Below are positions 7,963 to 17,152 of a stretch of 42,968 nucleotides of DNA, in pieces (positions within the stretch are counted from its first letter, which is position 1; each line of letters starts with the position of its first letter). The DNA lies in the NCBI RefSeq assembly GCF_025583945.1, contig NZ_JAOEGU010000032.1, positions 1 to 42,968 of the forward strand. Reading direction: 5' to 3'. The notes below the pieces were generated by a model that saw only the letters and a program-made list of their open reading frames with translations, was not told the origin of the DNA and did not search any database. The DNA is from Methylobacter psychrophilus (lineage in GTDB: Bacteria > Pseudomonadota > Gammaproteobacteria > Methylococcales > Methylomonadaceae). The translations under genes were made by a program, and so were the position numbers.

Positions 7963-8370
7963 AATTATTTTTTTATGGATTGGATTGTCAATGATTCGGA
8001 ATTTAACGCCATATGAAACGATTTGGCGCCTTAATATAAGGGAGGAAAAAGCAGTAAATGAGCAATAGTTTGTATTGATTGCTCGGCATTGGTTGGCCTT
8101 AGTTTAAGTTTAATAATCTTAAAAGAAAAATTAATCGATTTTTAGTCATGAGTGCATTTAACGAAGAAAAATACCGGATAATTTTCTGTCCAAAGTATAA
8201 TGTGCGGATATTATAAGTGTTCCAAGCCAAGGAATGAAGGTGCTTTGTTAATTAAGAAGAACAAGATCTTTTAAAGATTGCACTATCCATGTATGGTTGG
8301 TTTTATTCTAAATAGTGAGGTTTTTTAATGAGAGCCTTTTATTTTATATAATAAAAATTGTATTTAGAAT
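7963..8370. other. intergenic region between divergent glxR and yceD
   Basis: About 400 A/T-rich bases separate the minus-strand glxR unit from the plus-strand yceD operon. A TATAAT box is seen at 8196-8201 without a convincing -35. No coding region or RNA gene is recognised. Confidence 0.4.
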
Positions 8371-8399
8371 TTGACGCTTTTATTTTTTCCCTATATTAT
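8371..8399 (+). promoter_or_regulatory. sigma70-type promoter of the yceD-rpmF-fab operon
   Basis: TTGACG (8371-8376) and TATTAT (8394-8399) are separated by 17 bp. The predicted transcription start (about 8406) is only a few bases before the ATG at 8409, so this transcript would be leaderless or nearly so. Confidence 0.55.
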
Positions 8400-8408
8400 T
8401 TCGCAGTT

Positions 8409-8936
8409 ATGTTAGATAGATTACCCGAATATATCGATCCTTTACATCTCGCTGATAAGCGTGGTGAATTGAAGGGTCAAATACCATTAAAAAATCTGGA
8501 TCGTTTGGCGAAAATGCTGATTAACGACACCGGTACAGTTGCTGTCGACCTTTTTTTTGGTCGGGAAGGGCGACTGGCCAAAGTTGAGGGTCATATTAAG
8601 GCTGTTTTGGAGCTTGAATGCCAAAATTGTCTGGAGGCTGTTGATTGGCCTATTGATTGTGCGATCAAATTAGGTATTGTTAATTCAATGGATCAAGCGA
8701 ACAGATTGCCCGAAGATTATGAACCATTGATGGTTGAAGAAGAGAAAGTTCTTCTTAAAAATATTATTGAAGATGAGATATTACTCATATTACCTGCTTT
8801 CCCAAAGCACCAACATGCCTGTTTTGTCCAGAAAATTGACAATAACAGCGTAGATCCATTAGTGAATGACGAGTCGTCATCCCCTGAAAACCCTTTTTCC
8901 ATTTTAGCCAAACTTAAAAACACTGGAGATTTATAA
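8409..8936 (+). CDS. yceD: YceD / DUF177 family 23S rRNA accumulation protein
   Basis: The 175-residue protein starts [15 protein letters not shown] and contains the DUF177 core with [11 protein letters not shown] and a late acidic segment. E. coli YceD has about the same length, and bacterial YceD proteins are needed for normal 23S rRNA accumulation. The immediately following rpmF (stop and start overlap by one base, TAATG) is the classical neighbour. The start is placed at 8409 because upstream in-frame codons encode an unrelated hydrophobic stretch and a promoter lies at 8371-8399. No Shine-Dalgarno is visible before this ATG. Confidence 0.88.
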   Translation: MLDRLPEYIDPLHLADKRGELKGQIPLKNLDRLAKMLINDTGTVAVDLFFGREGRLAKVEGHIKAVLELECQNCLEAVDWPIDCAIKLGIVNSMDQANRLPEDYEPLMVEEEKVLLKNIIEDEILLILPAFPKHQHACFVQKIDNNSVDPLVNDESSSPENPFSILAKLKNTGDL

Positions 8937-9115
8937 TGGCCGTACAGAAAAGCAAAGTGTCACGTTCAAGACGTGGTCAGCGTCGTTCACATGACGCCTT
9001 AACAGCAAAAGCATTAACTCAAGATCCAATCACTGGTGAAATGCATTTACGTCATCACATGACTCCGGACGGTTACTTTAAAGGTCGTCAGATCGTAGGC
9101 GCAAGCGAAGAGTAA
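8936..9115 (+). CDS. rpmF: 50S ribosomal protein L32
   Basis: The 59-residue protein begins [20 protein letters not shown] and contains [16 protein letters not shown], the L32 signature. It has no zinc-ribbon cysteines and is therefore the C-minus form found in most proteobacteria. It sits between yceD and plsX, the usual location, and probably shares their transcript. Its ATG overlaps the yceD stop. Confidence 0.97.
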   Translation: MAVQKSKVSRSRRGQRRSHDALTAKALTQDPITGEMHLRHHMTPDGYFKGRQIVGASEE

Positions 9116-9142
9116 TCGCTTTTTGCTCTGAAATGATGCCAT

Positions 9143-9170
9143 GCCGAATCATATCTGGTTCGGCTTCCTT
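9143..9170 (+). terminator. attenuator-like hairpin between rpmF and plsX
   Basis: GCCGAATC (9143-9150) pairs with GGTTCGGC (9157-9164) over 8 bp with one G-U pair and a 6-base loop, followed by TTCCTTT. It may partly terminate transcription after the highly expressed rpmF. Confidence 0.5.
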
Positions 9171-9196
9171 TAATAACTGCGGAGTTGTTCGTCGGC

Positions 9197-10225
9197 GTGA
9201 GTTTAACAATTTCAATTGATGCGATGGGCGGGGACCACGGTCCTGAAGTCACTATTCCGGCATCATTGGATTGTTTAAAAAACAATCCAGACTTAAAACT
9301 GATTTTAGTAGGCGATGAAGCTGTTATTAAACAGTTATTGCCATCGGAATTAGCCGATTATCAAGACAGACTCACTATCCATCATGCATCCCAGTGTGTT
9401 GGTATGGATGAGTCACCATCCAAGGCGCTTAAAAACAAAAAAGATTCATCAATGCGGGTTGCTATCAATCTGGTTCGTGATGGCCATGCTGATGCCTGTG
9501 TGAGTGCTGGTAATACCGGTGCTTTAATGGCGACTGCGCGCTTTGTTTTAAAAATGATTCCGGGGATTGATCGTCCTGCCATTATTTCTACGTTACCATC
9601 AATTCACGGACATATTCATGTGCTTGATTTGGGAGCAAATGTAGATTGTACTGCGGAGCATCTTTTTCAATTTGCCATCATGGGCAATGAATTGGTTAAA
9701 GCGGTTGATGCAATTGATAGCCCAAAAGTAGGTTTGTTAAATATTGGCGAAGAAGATACGAAAGGTAATGGACAGGTTAAGGCTGCTGCAAAGTTATTGG
9801 AAAATTCATCGTTAAATTATATTGGTTATGTAGAAGGTAACTCTTTAAATGCCGGACATATCAAAGTTGATTTGATTGTTACTGATGGATTTGTTGGTAA
9901 TGTCGCGCTTAAATCCATTGAAGGTGCGGCCAAAATGATTGGCTTTGCGTTAAAAGAGGCTTTTGGCAAAAATATTTTGACCAAGCTGGTTGGTTTGCTT
10001 GCCTATCCCGTTCTTAAGTCCTTTAAACAGCGCATAGATCCTCGTTTGTATAATGGTGCCAGTTTTCTGGGTCTTCGAGGATTAGTTATTAAAAGTCATG
10101 GCGGAGCAGATATTCTTGCTTTTAAAACGGCTATTCAGCTTGCTGAAATTGAAGTTAAAAAAGATGTTATCAGAAAGATAAGCGAGCAAGTAGAGAAAAT
10201 CTTGGCTCTTAGAGAAATCGCATGA
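9197..10225 (+). CDS. plsX: phosphate acyltransferase PlsX
   Basis: PlsX makes acyl-phosphate from acyl-ACP and phosphate, feeding phospholipid synthesis. The family N-terminus [14 protein letters not shown] is intact, as are [12 protein letters not shown] and the late [15 protein letters not shown] start at GTG 9197: GGAG at 9181-9184 abuts the alternative TTG at 9185 directly and could not serve it, whereas it lies 12 bases from the GTG. This gives 342 residues, normal for PlsX. The stop overlaps the fabH start in an ATGA, indicating translational coupling. Confidence 0.93.
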   Translation: MSLTISIDAMGGDHGPEVTIPASLDCLKNNPDLKLILVGDEAVIKQLLPSELADYQDRLTIHHASQCVGMDESPSKALKNKKDSSMRVAINLVRDGHADACVSAGNTGALMATARFVLKMIPGIDRPAIISTLPSIHGHIHVLDLGANVDCTAEHLFQFAIMGNELVKAVDAIDSPKVGLLNIGEEDTKGNGQVKAAAKLLENSSLNYIGYVEGNSLNAGHIKVDLIVTDGFVGNVALKSIEGAAKMIGFALKEAFGKNILTKLVGLLAYPVLKSFKQRIDPRLYNGASFLGLRGLVIKSHGGADILAFKTAIQLAEIEVKKDVIRKISEQVEKILALREIA

Positions 10226-11190
10226 TTCGTTATTCAAGAGTAATTGGTACCGGTGGTTATCTGCCAGAAGAAGTTCGCACTAATGAGCAAATATCAGAGA
10301 CTGTTGATACCTCGGATAGCTGGATTTATGAGCGAACAGGCATTAAAAGTCGCCGTATTGCGGGAGCGCATGAATCAGCGGCAAGTATGGCAGAGATTGC
10401 CGCCAGACAGGCCATAGAGGCCGCTGGTTGCGATCCGGAAGAAATTGATTTGATTATAGTTGCGACTGGCACACCTGAGTATGTGTATCCGAGCACAGGT
10501 TGTTTGCTACAACAGCGATTAGGCATTAAAAATGCTGTTGCATTTGACGTGCAGGCGGCTTGCTCAGGATCTATTTTTGCTTTGAGTATTGCTGATCAAT
10601 ATATCAAGTCAGGCGCTGCCAAGACAGTTCTTGTGGTGGGTTCTGAAATTTGTTCACGTATTCTTGACTGGACCGATCGGGGTACCTGTATTTTATTTGG
10701 CGATGGTGCCGGAGCCTTATTATTAAGGGCTTCAGATGAAGCTGGTGTTTTGTCTACGCATATTCATTCCGACGGGGAGTATAAGGATCTGTTGTATTGT
10801 ACGATCCCTCAAGTTGCTACCGATAGTAACGAGAATGAGGCCGGTCGTATCAGTATGCGTGGCAACGAAGTCTTTAAAGTTGCTGTTAATACGCTGGGGC
10901 GGATTGTTGATGAAACGCTGGAAGCAAATAATATGGATATGTCTGAAATTGACTGGCTGGTTCCCCATCAGGCAAATATACGAATTATTACCGCTACCGC
11001 CAAAAAATTAAAAATGTCCATGGATCAGGTTGTCGTAACGCTTGAAAGCCAAGGTAATACTTCGTCCGCTTCGGTGTTGCTTGCCTTTAATGAAGCCGTT
11101 CGTGATGGCCGCATTAAGCGCGGGCAGGTAGTCTTACTTGAAGCATTTGGCGCAGGTTTTACCTGGGGTTCTGCATTAATTAAATATTAA
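10222..11190 (+). CDS. fabH: beta-ketoacyl-ACP synthase III
   Basis: FabH condenses acetyl-CoA with malonyl-ACP to start fatty acid synthesis. The 322-residue protein carries the Cys-His-Asn triad: C114 in QAACSGS, H249 in VPHQANIR and N279 in SQGNTSSAS. It overlaps plsX by 4 bp and is followed by fabD after 15 bases. Confidence 0.96.
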   Translation: MIRYSRVIGTGGYLPEEVRTNEQISETVDTSDSWIYERTGIKSRRIAGAHESAASMAEIAARQAIEAAGCDPEEIDLIIVATGTPEYVYPSTGCLLQQRLGIKNAVAFDVQAACSGSIFALSIADQYIKSGAAKTVLVVGSEICSRILDWTDRGTCILFGDGAGALLLRASDEAGVLSTHIHSDGEYKDLLYCTIPQVATDSNENEAGRISMRGNEVFKVAVNTLGRIVDETLEANNMDMSEIDWLVPHQANIRIITATAKKLKMSMDQVVVTLESQGNTSSASVLLAFNEAVRDGRIKRGQVVLLEAFGAGFTWGSALIKY

Positions 11191-11205
11191 ACTAAGCTTT
11201 TAAAA

Positions 11206-12156
11206 ATGAGCAAGCAAATGTATAACTTGGCTTTTGTTTTTCCCGGGCAGGGTTCCCAGTCGTTAGGTATGCTGTCCGCTTTGGCAGCCAACCATGATGA
11301 AGTAAGGCACACTTTTGAGCGGGCTTCTGACGCGCTTGGTAAAGATTTGTGGTCTATTGTTGTCAATGGTCCGGAAGAAAGCCTTAATCAAACGCAAAAT
11401 ACACAGCCAGCCATGCTTGCTGCAGGTGTCGCGGTTTGGCAGGTTTGGTGTAAACAGAGCGCTATTCGCCCGGACTGGATGGCAGGGCATAGTCTTGGTG
11501 AATATACGGCCTTGGTTTGTTCGGGTGCAATGTCTTTTGAAGACGGCATAAAGCTGGTTGCAGTAAGAGGGCAATTAATGCAGGACGCTGTGCCGGTTGG
11601 CGTCGGCTCAATGGCGGCAATTTTGGGGCTTGACGATCAACAGGTTGTTGCTATTTGTGCTCAGGTTGCCGAAAATGAGGTGGTTTCTGCGGTTAACTTT
11701 AATGCACCTGGTCAAGTGGTTATCGCTGGTAATCTTGCTGCTGTCGAAAGGGCGATGCTTGCGGCGAAAGATGCAGGGGCTAAACGTGCCCTATTATTGC
11801 CGGTTAGTGTGCCTTCTCATTGTGCTCTGATGCAAACAGCTGCTGACAAGCTGGATCAATATTTGCTGAATACAGTTATTGATGAGCCGAAAATGACTTT
11901 GATTCATAATGTCGATGTTGCTTCACATACTACGCCGGAACTAATTCGTCAGGCCTTAAAAGAGCAGTTGTATAAGCCGGTGCGCTGGGTTGATACCATT
12001 AAGCTGATGCAGGATAGAGGTGTCACCCGTTTTGTTGAGTGCGGTCCTGGCAAGGTACTAATCGGGCTAAATAAGCGTATCGCCAAAGAGGCTGAACATT
12101 TTTCCATGTATGATCCTGAATCGTTAAATAAAGTATTGGAGCAATTCAATGGTTAA
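11206..12156 (+). CDS. fabD: malonyl-CoA:ACP transacylase
   Basis: FabD moves malonyl groups from CoA to ACP. The N-terminal FPGQGSQ loop, the nucleophile S96 in GHSLGEY and the catalytic H205 in PSHCALM are present. Length is 316 residues, typical. The ATG at 11206 was taken; a second ATG at 11218 (MYNLAF) is an equally possible start and neither has a strong ribosome site. The 3' end overlaps fabG by 8 bp. Confidence 0.95.
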   Translation: MSKQMYNLAFVFPGQGSQSLGMLSALAANHDEVRHTFERASDALGKDLWSIVVNGPEESLNQTQNTQPAMLAAGVAVWQVWCKQSAIRPDWMAGHSLGEYTALVCSGAMSFEDGIKLVAVRGQLMQDAVPVGVGSMAAILGLDDQQVVAICAQVAENEVVSAVNFNAPGQVVIAGNLAAVERAMLAAKDAGAKRALLLPVSVPSHCALMQTAADKLDQYLLNTVIDEPKMTLIHNVDVASHTTPELIRQALKEQLYKPVRWVDTIKLMQDRGVTRFVECGPGKVLIGLNKRIAKEAEHFSMYDPESLNKVLEQFNG

Positions 12157-12877
12157 GCAAATAGCCTTAGTAACCGGTGCAAGCCGAGGTATAGGCAGGG
12201 CAATCGCCGAAAGATTGGCAGATGACGGCTTTTTTGTTGTCGGCACTGCAACATCAGATGCTGGTGCTGATTTAATTTCCGTTTATTTGGACGGGAATGG
12301 CAAGGGTATTAAGCTTGATGTTTCTGATGCTGAATCTGTTGCACAAGTTATCAAAGAAATTAATACTGAGTTTGGTGCGCCGACAGTATTAGTTAACAAT
12401 GCCGGTATCACCAAAGATAATTTGTTGATGCGGATGAAAGATGATGAATGGGATGACATTATCAATACCAACTTAACATCTGTTTTCAGGATGAGTAAGG
12501 CGGTGTTACGCGGGATGATGAAAGCCAAGACAGGTCGTATTATTAATATTTCATCTGTGGTCGGTTTTACCGGTAACGCAGGGCAGGCAAATTACGCGGC
12601 CGCAAAAGCCGGTATGATTGGCTTTGCCAAATCAATGGCGAAAGAAGTTGGGTCGCGTAATATTACTGTTAATACGGTTGCTCCCGGATTTATTGATACG
12701 GATATGACCCGGGAATTAAATGATGATATTAAAAATGCCCTGTTGGCATCGATTCCTTTGTCTCGCTTAGGAGAGGCAAAAGAAATTGCTCACACTGTTG
12801 CATTCCTTGCTTCTGCTGGTGCTGGTTATATTACCGGTGAAACCTTGCATGTCAATGGTGGGATGTTTATGCCTTAA
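12149..12877 (+). CDS. fabG: 3-oxoacyl-ACP reductase
   Basis: FabG is the NADPH-dependent ketoreductase of fatty acid elongation. The short-chain dehydrogenase marks are complete: TGASRGIG cofactor loop at 9-16, NNAG at 83-86, catalytic S136, Y149 and K153 (YAAAK), and VAPGFIDTDM. Length is 242 residues. It ends 140 bases before acpP, a gap that contains an extra promoter. Confidence 0.96.
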   Translation: MVKQIALVTGASRGIGRAIAERLADDGFFVVGTATSDAGADLISVYLDGNGKGIKLDVSDAESVAQVIKEINTEFGAPTVLVNNAGITKDNLLMRMKDDEWDDIINTNLTSVFRMSKAVLRGMMKAKTGRIINISSVVGFTGNAGQANYAAAKAGMIGFAKSMAKEVGSRNITVNTVAPGFIDTDMTRELNDDIKNALLASIPLSRLGEAKEIAHTVAFLASAGAGYITGETLHVNGGMFMP

Positions 12878-12881
12878 TATG

Positions 12882-12909
12882 GTGACAATGTTGGAATCTT
12901 TAGTATAAT
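12882..12909 (+). promoter_or_regulatory. sigma70-type promoter for acpP
   Basis: GTGACA (12882-12887), a 16-bp spacer and a perfect TATAAT (12904-12909) lie between fabG and acpP. A separate promoter for the abundant acyl carrier protein is also known in E. coli. A small hairpin (CGTCT...AGACG, about 12919-12939) follows in the leader. Confidence 0.65.
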
Positions 12910-13017
12910 TGCCACGCCGTCTGGATTTGCCGGAGACGTGATTTCTAGTAAAAACTAATAACAATACCAGTGTAATTTCTAATAATTGAAAATTTACATT
13001 GTTTGAGGATAATAATT

Positions 13018-13248
13018 ATGAGTAACATTGAAGAACGAGTAAAAAAGATTGTTGCAGAGCAATTAGGTGTTAAAGAAGATATCGCTATCGATGCTTCATT
13101 TGTGGATGATCTTGGTGCCGATTCTCTGGATACAGTTGAACTCGTTATGGCTCTTGAAGAAGAATTTGAATGCGAAATTCCAGACGATGAAGCTGAAAAA
13201 ATTACTACTGTTCAGCAAGCTATCGATTACGTAGGAAAACACGCGTAA
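13018..13248 (+). CDS. acpP: acyl carrier protein
   Basis: The 76-residue acidic protein carries the 4'-phosphopantetheine attachment Ser (S36) in [10 protein letters not shown]. The start is ATG 13018, with GAGG at 13005-13008; an upstream ATG at 13003 would overlap the ribosome-binding site and add non-family residues. It has its own promoter and a hairpin after the stop, consistent with high separate expression. Confidence 0.97.
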   Translation: MSNIEERVKKIVAEQLGVKEDIAIDASFVDDLGADSLDTVELVMALEEEFECEIPDDEAEKITTVQQAIDYVGKHA

Positions 13249-13258
13249 TAATGATTAT

Positions 13259-13287
13259 AAGAGGATGAACTTCTAGTTCGTCCTCTT
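13259..13287 (+). terminator. hairpin after acpP
   Basis: AAGAGGATGAAC (13259-13270) pairs with GTTCGTCCTCTT (13276-13287) over 12 bp with one G-U pair and a 5-base loop. The T-run is poor, so it may be a partial terminator or a 3'-end stabiliser of a short acpP mRNA. Confidence 0.55.
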
Positions 13288-13330
13288 AATCGCTGTTTGT
13301 GAATAAATTGTACAACGTGTACTTAATTAT

Positions 13331-13376
13331 TCTGTAAAACTCTGGATTGTCAGTTTTATTTAAGACAATCTTCAGA
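13331..13376 (+). promoter_or_regulatory. alternative hairpins in the acpP-fabF gap
   Basis: AAAACT (13336-13341) pairs with AGTTTT (13352-13357), while GATTGTC (13345-13351), inside that loop, pairs with GACAATC (13364-13370). The two stems overlap and cannot form together. TCTG (13331-13334) and CAGA (13373-13376) could close the set. This resembles an attenuator layout, but no T-run or leader peptide was found. Confidence 0.3.
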
Positions 13377-13423
13377 TCATTATCCCATCATCTTCTTCTT
13401 CACTTTTCTTACGGTATACTACA

Positions 13424-14668
13424 TTGAGCAAACGTCGAGTTGTAATAACTGGATTGGGTGCGGTTACGTGCTTAGCCAACTCTGTTCCAGAAACCTGGGA
13501 TGGTATTATTAACGGTAAAAGCGGTATAACACCAATTGATTCTTTTGATATTTCTCTTTTTGCCAGCACTTTTGGTGGTGTCATAAGAAATTTTGACATT
13601 GCCCAGTATATTCCTGACAAAGATGCCAAGCGCATGGATGGTTTTATCCATTACGGCATAGCTGCGGGTTCTCAAGCCATTGAAGACTCAGGCCTTGAAG
13701 TTACCGAGGCAAATGCAGAGCGTATTGGCGTAGCGATTGGCTCAGGTATTGGCGGTATTACCGGTATTGAAGAATGTTATGCCACCTATGAAAAAGGCGG
13801 TCCCCGTCGCATTTCCCCGTTCTTTGTTCCTGGCAACATCATCAATATGATTTCAGGCAATCTTTCCATTAAATACGGGTTAAAAGGCCCTAATTTTGCC
13901 ATTGTTACCGCCTGTGCTACAGGTACACACAACATTGGCGATGCCGCACGCTTAATTAAGTATGGCGATGCCGATGTGATGATTGCTGGCGGCGCGGAGC
14001 GCTGTACAACATCACCGACCGCTATGGGAGGATTTGCTTCCTCCAAGGCGCTATCGCGTCGTAATGATAACCCGCAAGCGGCAAGTCGTCCCTGGGATAG
14101 GGATCGTGACGGCTTTGTCTTGAGTGATGGTGCAGGCGTCGTTGTTCTTGAAGAGCTGGAGCATGCCAAGGCGCGTGGCGCAAAAATTTATGCCGAACTA
14201 GTCGGTTATGGCATGAGCTCTGATGCCTATCACATCACAACGCCTTCCGCTGGTGGTGAAGGTGCGGCAAGGTGCATGAGAAATGCGCTTCGTGATGCGG
14301 GCATAAACACCGATGCTGTTGATTATATCAATGCCCATGGCACCTCAACGCCGGCAGGTGATGTCGGTGAAACTCAAGCTATGAAAGCTGCATTAGGTGA
14401 TTCTGCTTATAACGTGGCAATCAGTTCGACAAAATCTATGCTTGGCCATATGTTAGGCGCTGCAGGTGGTATTGAGGCAGTCATTACAGCACTAAGTATT
14501 CAAAATCAAATTGCTCCGCCAACCATTAATCTTGAAAATCAGGATCCTGAATGCGATCTTGATTTTGTACCGAATACGGCAAGAAATATGAAAATTGACG
14601 TCGCCATGTCCAATTCGTTTGGTTTTGGTGGCACTAATGGTTCTTTGGTTTTTAAGCGTTACGAGTAA
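13424..14668 (+). CDS. fabF: beta-ketoacyl-ACP synthase II
   Basis: FabF elongates acyl-ACP chains with malonyl-ACP. The 414-residue protein has the Cys-His-His triad: C164 in VTACATG, H305 in NAHGTSTP and H342 in [10 protein letters not shown]. The start is TTG 13424, the only in-frame start codon ahead of the conserved RRVVITG, and there is no clear Shine-Dalgarno. It follows acpP after 175 bases of structured sequence. Confidence 0.95.
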   Translation: MSKRRVVITGLGAVTCLANSVPETWDGIINGKSGITPIDSFDISLFASTFGGVIRNFDIAQYIPDKDAKRMDGFIHYGIAAGSQAIEDSGLEVTEANAERIGVAIGSGIGGITGIEECYATYEKGGPRRISPFFVPGNIINMISGNLSIKYGLKGPNFAIVTACATGTHNIGDAARLIKYGDADVMIAGGAERCTTSPTAMGGFASSKALSRRNDNPQAASRPWDRDRDGFVLSDGAGVVVLEELEHAKARGAKIYAELVGYGMSSDAYHITTPSAGGEGAARCMRNALRDAGINTDAVDYINAHGTSTPAGDVGETQAMKAALGDSAYNVAISSTKSMLGHMLGAAGGIEAVITALSIQNQIAPPTINLENQDPECDLDFVPNTARNMKIDVAMSNSFGFGGTNGSLVFKRYE

Positions 14669-14673
14669 GATAA

Positions 14674-14692
14674 AGGCGCGAGTATTGCGCCT
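14674..14692 (+). other. GC-rich hairpin upstream of pabC
   Basis: AGGCGC (14674-14679) and GCGCCT (14687-14692) form a 6-bp stem with a 7-base loop ending six bases before the pabC ATG, where the ribosome-binding site should be. It may reduce pabC translation relative to fabF. Confidence 0.4.
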
Positions 14693-14698
14693 CGACCG

Positions 14699-15532
14699 AT
14701 GATTCTCGTTAATGGTGAATACCGGACACATATTGAAATATCCGATCGTGGCTTTCAATACGGTGATGGTTTATTTGAAACAATAGCCATCACTAATGGG
14801 CAACCTGTCTTTTTTGATCGACATATGGCGCGATTACAGGCAGGTTGTCGCCGCTTGTCTATTCCTTGTCCGGATGCCTGCTTGCTCAGGCTTGAGGCTC
14901 AAAAACTTTCCCAAAATTCCGGTAGCGCCGTTCTTAAACTGATAATCACTCGTGGTTCCGGTGGACGAGGCTATCGTCAACCTGATGTGATTCAGGCTAC
15001 CCGCGTATTAAGTTTACATCCATTTCCTGATTATCCTGAGGCCTTTAAACAGCAGGGTGTCGTTACCCGTTTCTGTGACATCCGTTTAGGATTAAATCCG
15101 GCGTTGGCAGGTATTAAGCATCTAAACCGGCTTGAGCAGGTACTGGCTCGTGCTGAATGGTCTGATCCTGCTATTCAGGAAGGAATTATGCTGGACATAA
15201 ACGAGCAGGTCATTGAAGGAACAATGACCAATTTGTTCTATGTTAAAAACAATATGCTCTACACATCATTGCTTACGTTAGCCGGTGTTGCCGGTATTAT
15301 TCGTGGCCTTATAATGACAAGCTCTTTTTATGTCGGGATTTCTGTCATAGAGCACACCTTTACTAAAGATGAGCTGCTATCTGCCGATGAGGTATTTGTC
15401 TGTAATTCGATTATAGGTATTTGGCCCGTCAAACAAATCGCACAGATCCATTTTTCAGTGGGATTGATAACCCGGAAGTTACAAATCCGTCTGGCGCAAG
15501 TTGAAAATGAGGCAATCAGTAGTGGTCTTTAA
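14699..15532 (+). CDS. pabC: aminodeoxychorismate lyase
   Basis: PabC converts 4-amino-4-deoxychorismate to p-aminobenzoate and pyruvate for folate. It is a fold-type IV PLP enzyme; the cofactor Lys is K140 in AGIKHLNRLEQ, and SDRGFQYGDGLFET at the N-terminus is the family signature. The 277-residue length is normal. Its position between fabF and mltG is the standard gammaproteobacterial order, and its 3' end overlaps mltG. Confidence 0.92.
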   Translation: MILVNGEYRTHIEISDRGFQYGDGLFETIAITNGQPVFFDRHMARLQAGCRRLSIPCPDACLLRLEAQKLSQNSGSAVLKLIITRGSGGRGYRQPDVIQATRVLSLHPFPDYPEAFKQQGVVTRFCDIRLGLNPALAGIKHLNRLEQVLARAEWSDPAIQEGIMLDINEQVIEGTMTNLFYVKNNMLYTSLLTLAGVAGIIRGLIMTSSFYVGISVIEHTFTKDELLSADEVFVCNSIIGIWPVKQIAQIHFSVGLITRKLQIRLAQVENEAISSGL

Positions 15533-16532
15533 AATCATTGTTTGTTTATTACTGGCATTAATTATCGGGTCTGATTGGCTGTGGCGGGATTATCAGCGAG
15601 CTTTGCATCAGCCGGCGGTAATGGGTAATTCGGTTATTATAGAAATCAATAAAGGCGATTCTTTTAATCAGATTACCGATAAGCTGTTAACCCTGAATGT
15701 TAAATTTAAGCCGCTCTGGTTTAAGGTTATTGCCATTCAGGAAAAATCAATCAGCAAGCTTAAAACCGGGGAATATGAATTGGTTTCCGGTTTAACCTTG
15801 CCCGAAATATTGGCAATATTTGTCCAGGGAAAAACCAGGCAGTATGCGATTACTTTTCCGGAGGGCTGGACTTTTAAAGAGGTGCTGCATGCCATTGACA
15901 GTAATCCCAATCTTGAACATACCTTGTCCAATAATGATTTTGGTGTGTTAATGTCGCAGTTTGGTACCGCAGCGTCTGCACCCATCCTACCGCCTGAAGG
16001 GATGTTTTTTCCGGACACTTATTTTTTTGAAAAGCATACTTCTGATGTTGCTTTACTAAAAAGAGCTTATGATAAAATGCAGGTAGTATTAAATCAGGAA
16101 TGGAGCAATAAAGCCGAGGGATTGCCTTTTAAAACGTCTTATGAAGCATTAATTCTTGCCTCCATTGTCGAGAAAGAAACCGCAGTGGTTGCCGAGCGAC
16201 CCTTAATTGCGGGGGTGTTTATACGCAGACTGCAAACCGATATGCTGTTACAAACCGACCCTACGGTTATCTATGGTATGGGCGAAAACTATCAGGGTAA
16301 TATCGGTTATAACGATTTAAAAACAGCGACACCTTACAATACTTATGTCATTAGAGGTTTGCCGCCCACACCTATCGCCATGCCTGGTCGGGATGCCATT
16401 TATGCGGTCCTGCATCCTGATCTTGGCAATAGTTTGTATTTTGTCGCTCGTGGTGACGGCACGCATCAGTTTTCTGCGACATTAAAAGATCATAATGTCG
16501 CCGTCGATAGTTTTCAAAGGAAGAAAAAATGA
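15522..16532 (+). CDS. mltG: endolytic murein transglycosylase MltG
   Basis: MltG (YceG) is an inner-membrane enzyme that cuts nascent glycan strands. The protein has an N-terminal membrane span, a LysM-like segment (INKGDSFNQITDKL), and the catalytic motif ILASIVEKE with its first Glu as the catalytic acid (E217 with this start). The start is uncertain. GTG 15522 has GAGG nine bases upstream and gives a short cytoplasmic end before the membrane span. ATG 15507 and TTG 15501 are in frame but lack such a site. The 5' end overlaps pabC, and the 3' end overlaps tmk in an ATGA. Confidence 0.9.
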   Translation: MVFKIIVCLLLALIIGSDWLWRDYQRALHQPAVMGNSVIIEINKGDSFNQITDKLLTLNVKFKPLWFKVIAIQEKSISKLKTGEYELVSGLTLPEILAIFVQGKTRQYAITFPEGWTFKEVLHAIDSNPNLEHTLSNNDFGVLMSQFGTAASAPILPPEGMFFPDTYFFEKHTSDVALLKRAYDKMQVVLNQEWSNKAEGLPFKTSYEALILASIVEKETAVVAERPLIAGVFIRRLQTDMLLQTDPTVIYGMGENYQGNIGYNDLKTATPYNTYVIRGLPPTPIAMPGRDAIYAVLHPDLGNSLYFVARGDGTHQFSATLKDHNVAVDSFQRKKK

Positions 16533-17152
16533 TCAGAGGCAAGTTTATTACGCTGGAAGGCGGGGAAGGTGTCGGCAAGACCACTAATATCGCTTTTATA
16601 AAGGATTATCTGCAACAGCATAACATTTCTGTTGTTGTTACACGCGAACCTGGAGGAACGGCATTAGCCGAAAAAATACGCCATTTATTATTGGATAAAG
16701 ACAGTGAAGCTATTTCAGAACATGCCGAGTTATTATTGATTTTTGCGGCCCGCGCCCAGCATATAAAACATGTCATTGAGCCGGCTTTAGCCCAGGGGAA
16801 TTGGGTGCTTTGTGATCGTTTTACTGATGCGACATATGCTTATCAAGGTGGTGGTAGAAATATGCGTATTAGCTCTATAGAGTGGTTGGAAAATCTGGTA
16901 CAAGGTAATCTAAAGCCTGATTTGACCGTGCTGCTGGATGCGCCTGTTGAAATAGGTATAGAGCGAGCCAGGGTAAGAGGTGTTTTTGATCGTTTTGAAT
17001 CAGAAAAAATCAGTTTTTTTGAGAGCGTCAGACGGGCCTATTTATTACAGGCCGAGTTGCATCCTGAGCGTATCAAGCTCATTCAGGCTAATCAGCCGTT
17101 AGGGGACGTGCAAAGGGCACTGATTGATGTTATTCGTACCTTTTTAAGATGA
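16529..17152 (+). CDS. tmk: thymidylate kinase
   Basis: Tmk phosphorylates dTMP to dTDP. The 207-residue protein has the P-loop GGEGVGKTT (11-19), the DR[FY] motif DRFTDATYAYQGGGR and TREPGGT. It overlaps mltG and holB by 4 bp each, so the genes are translationally coupled. Confidence 0.95.
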   Translation: MIRGKFITLEGGEGVGKTTNIAFIKDYLQQHNISVVVTREPGGTALAEKIRHLLLDKDSEAISEHAELLLIFAARAQHIKHVIEPALAQGNWVLCDRFTDATYAYQGGGRNMRISSIEWLENLVQGNLKPDLTVLLDAPVEIGIERARVRGVFDRFESEKISFFESVRRAYLLQAELHPERIKLIQANQPLGDVQRALIDVIRTFLR

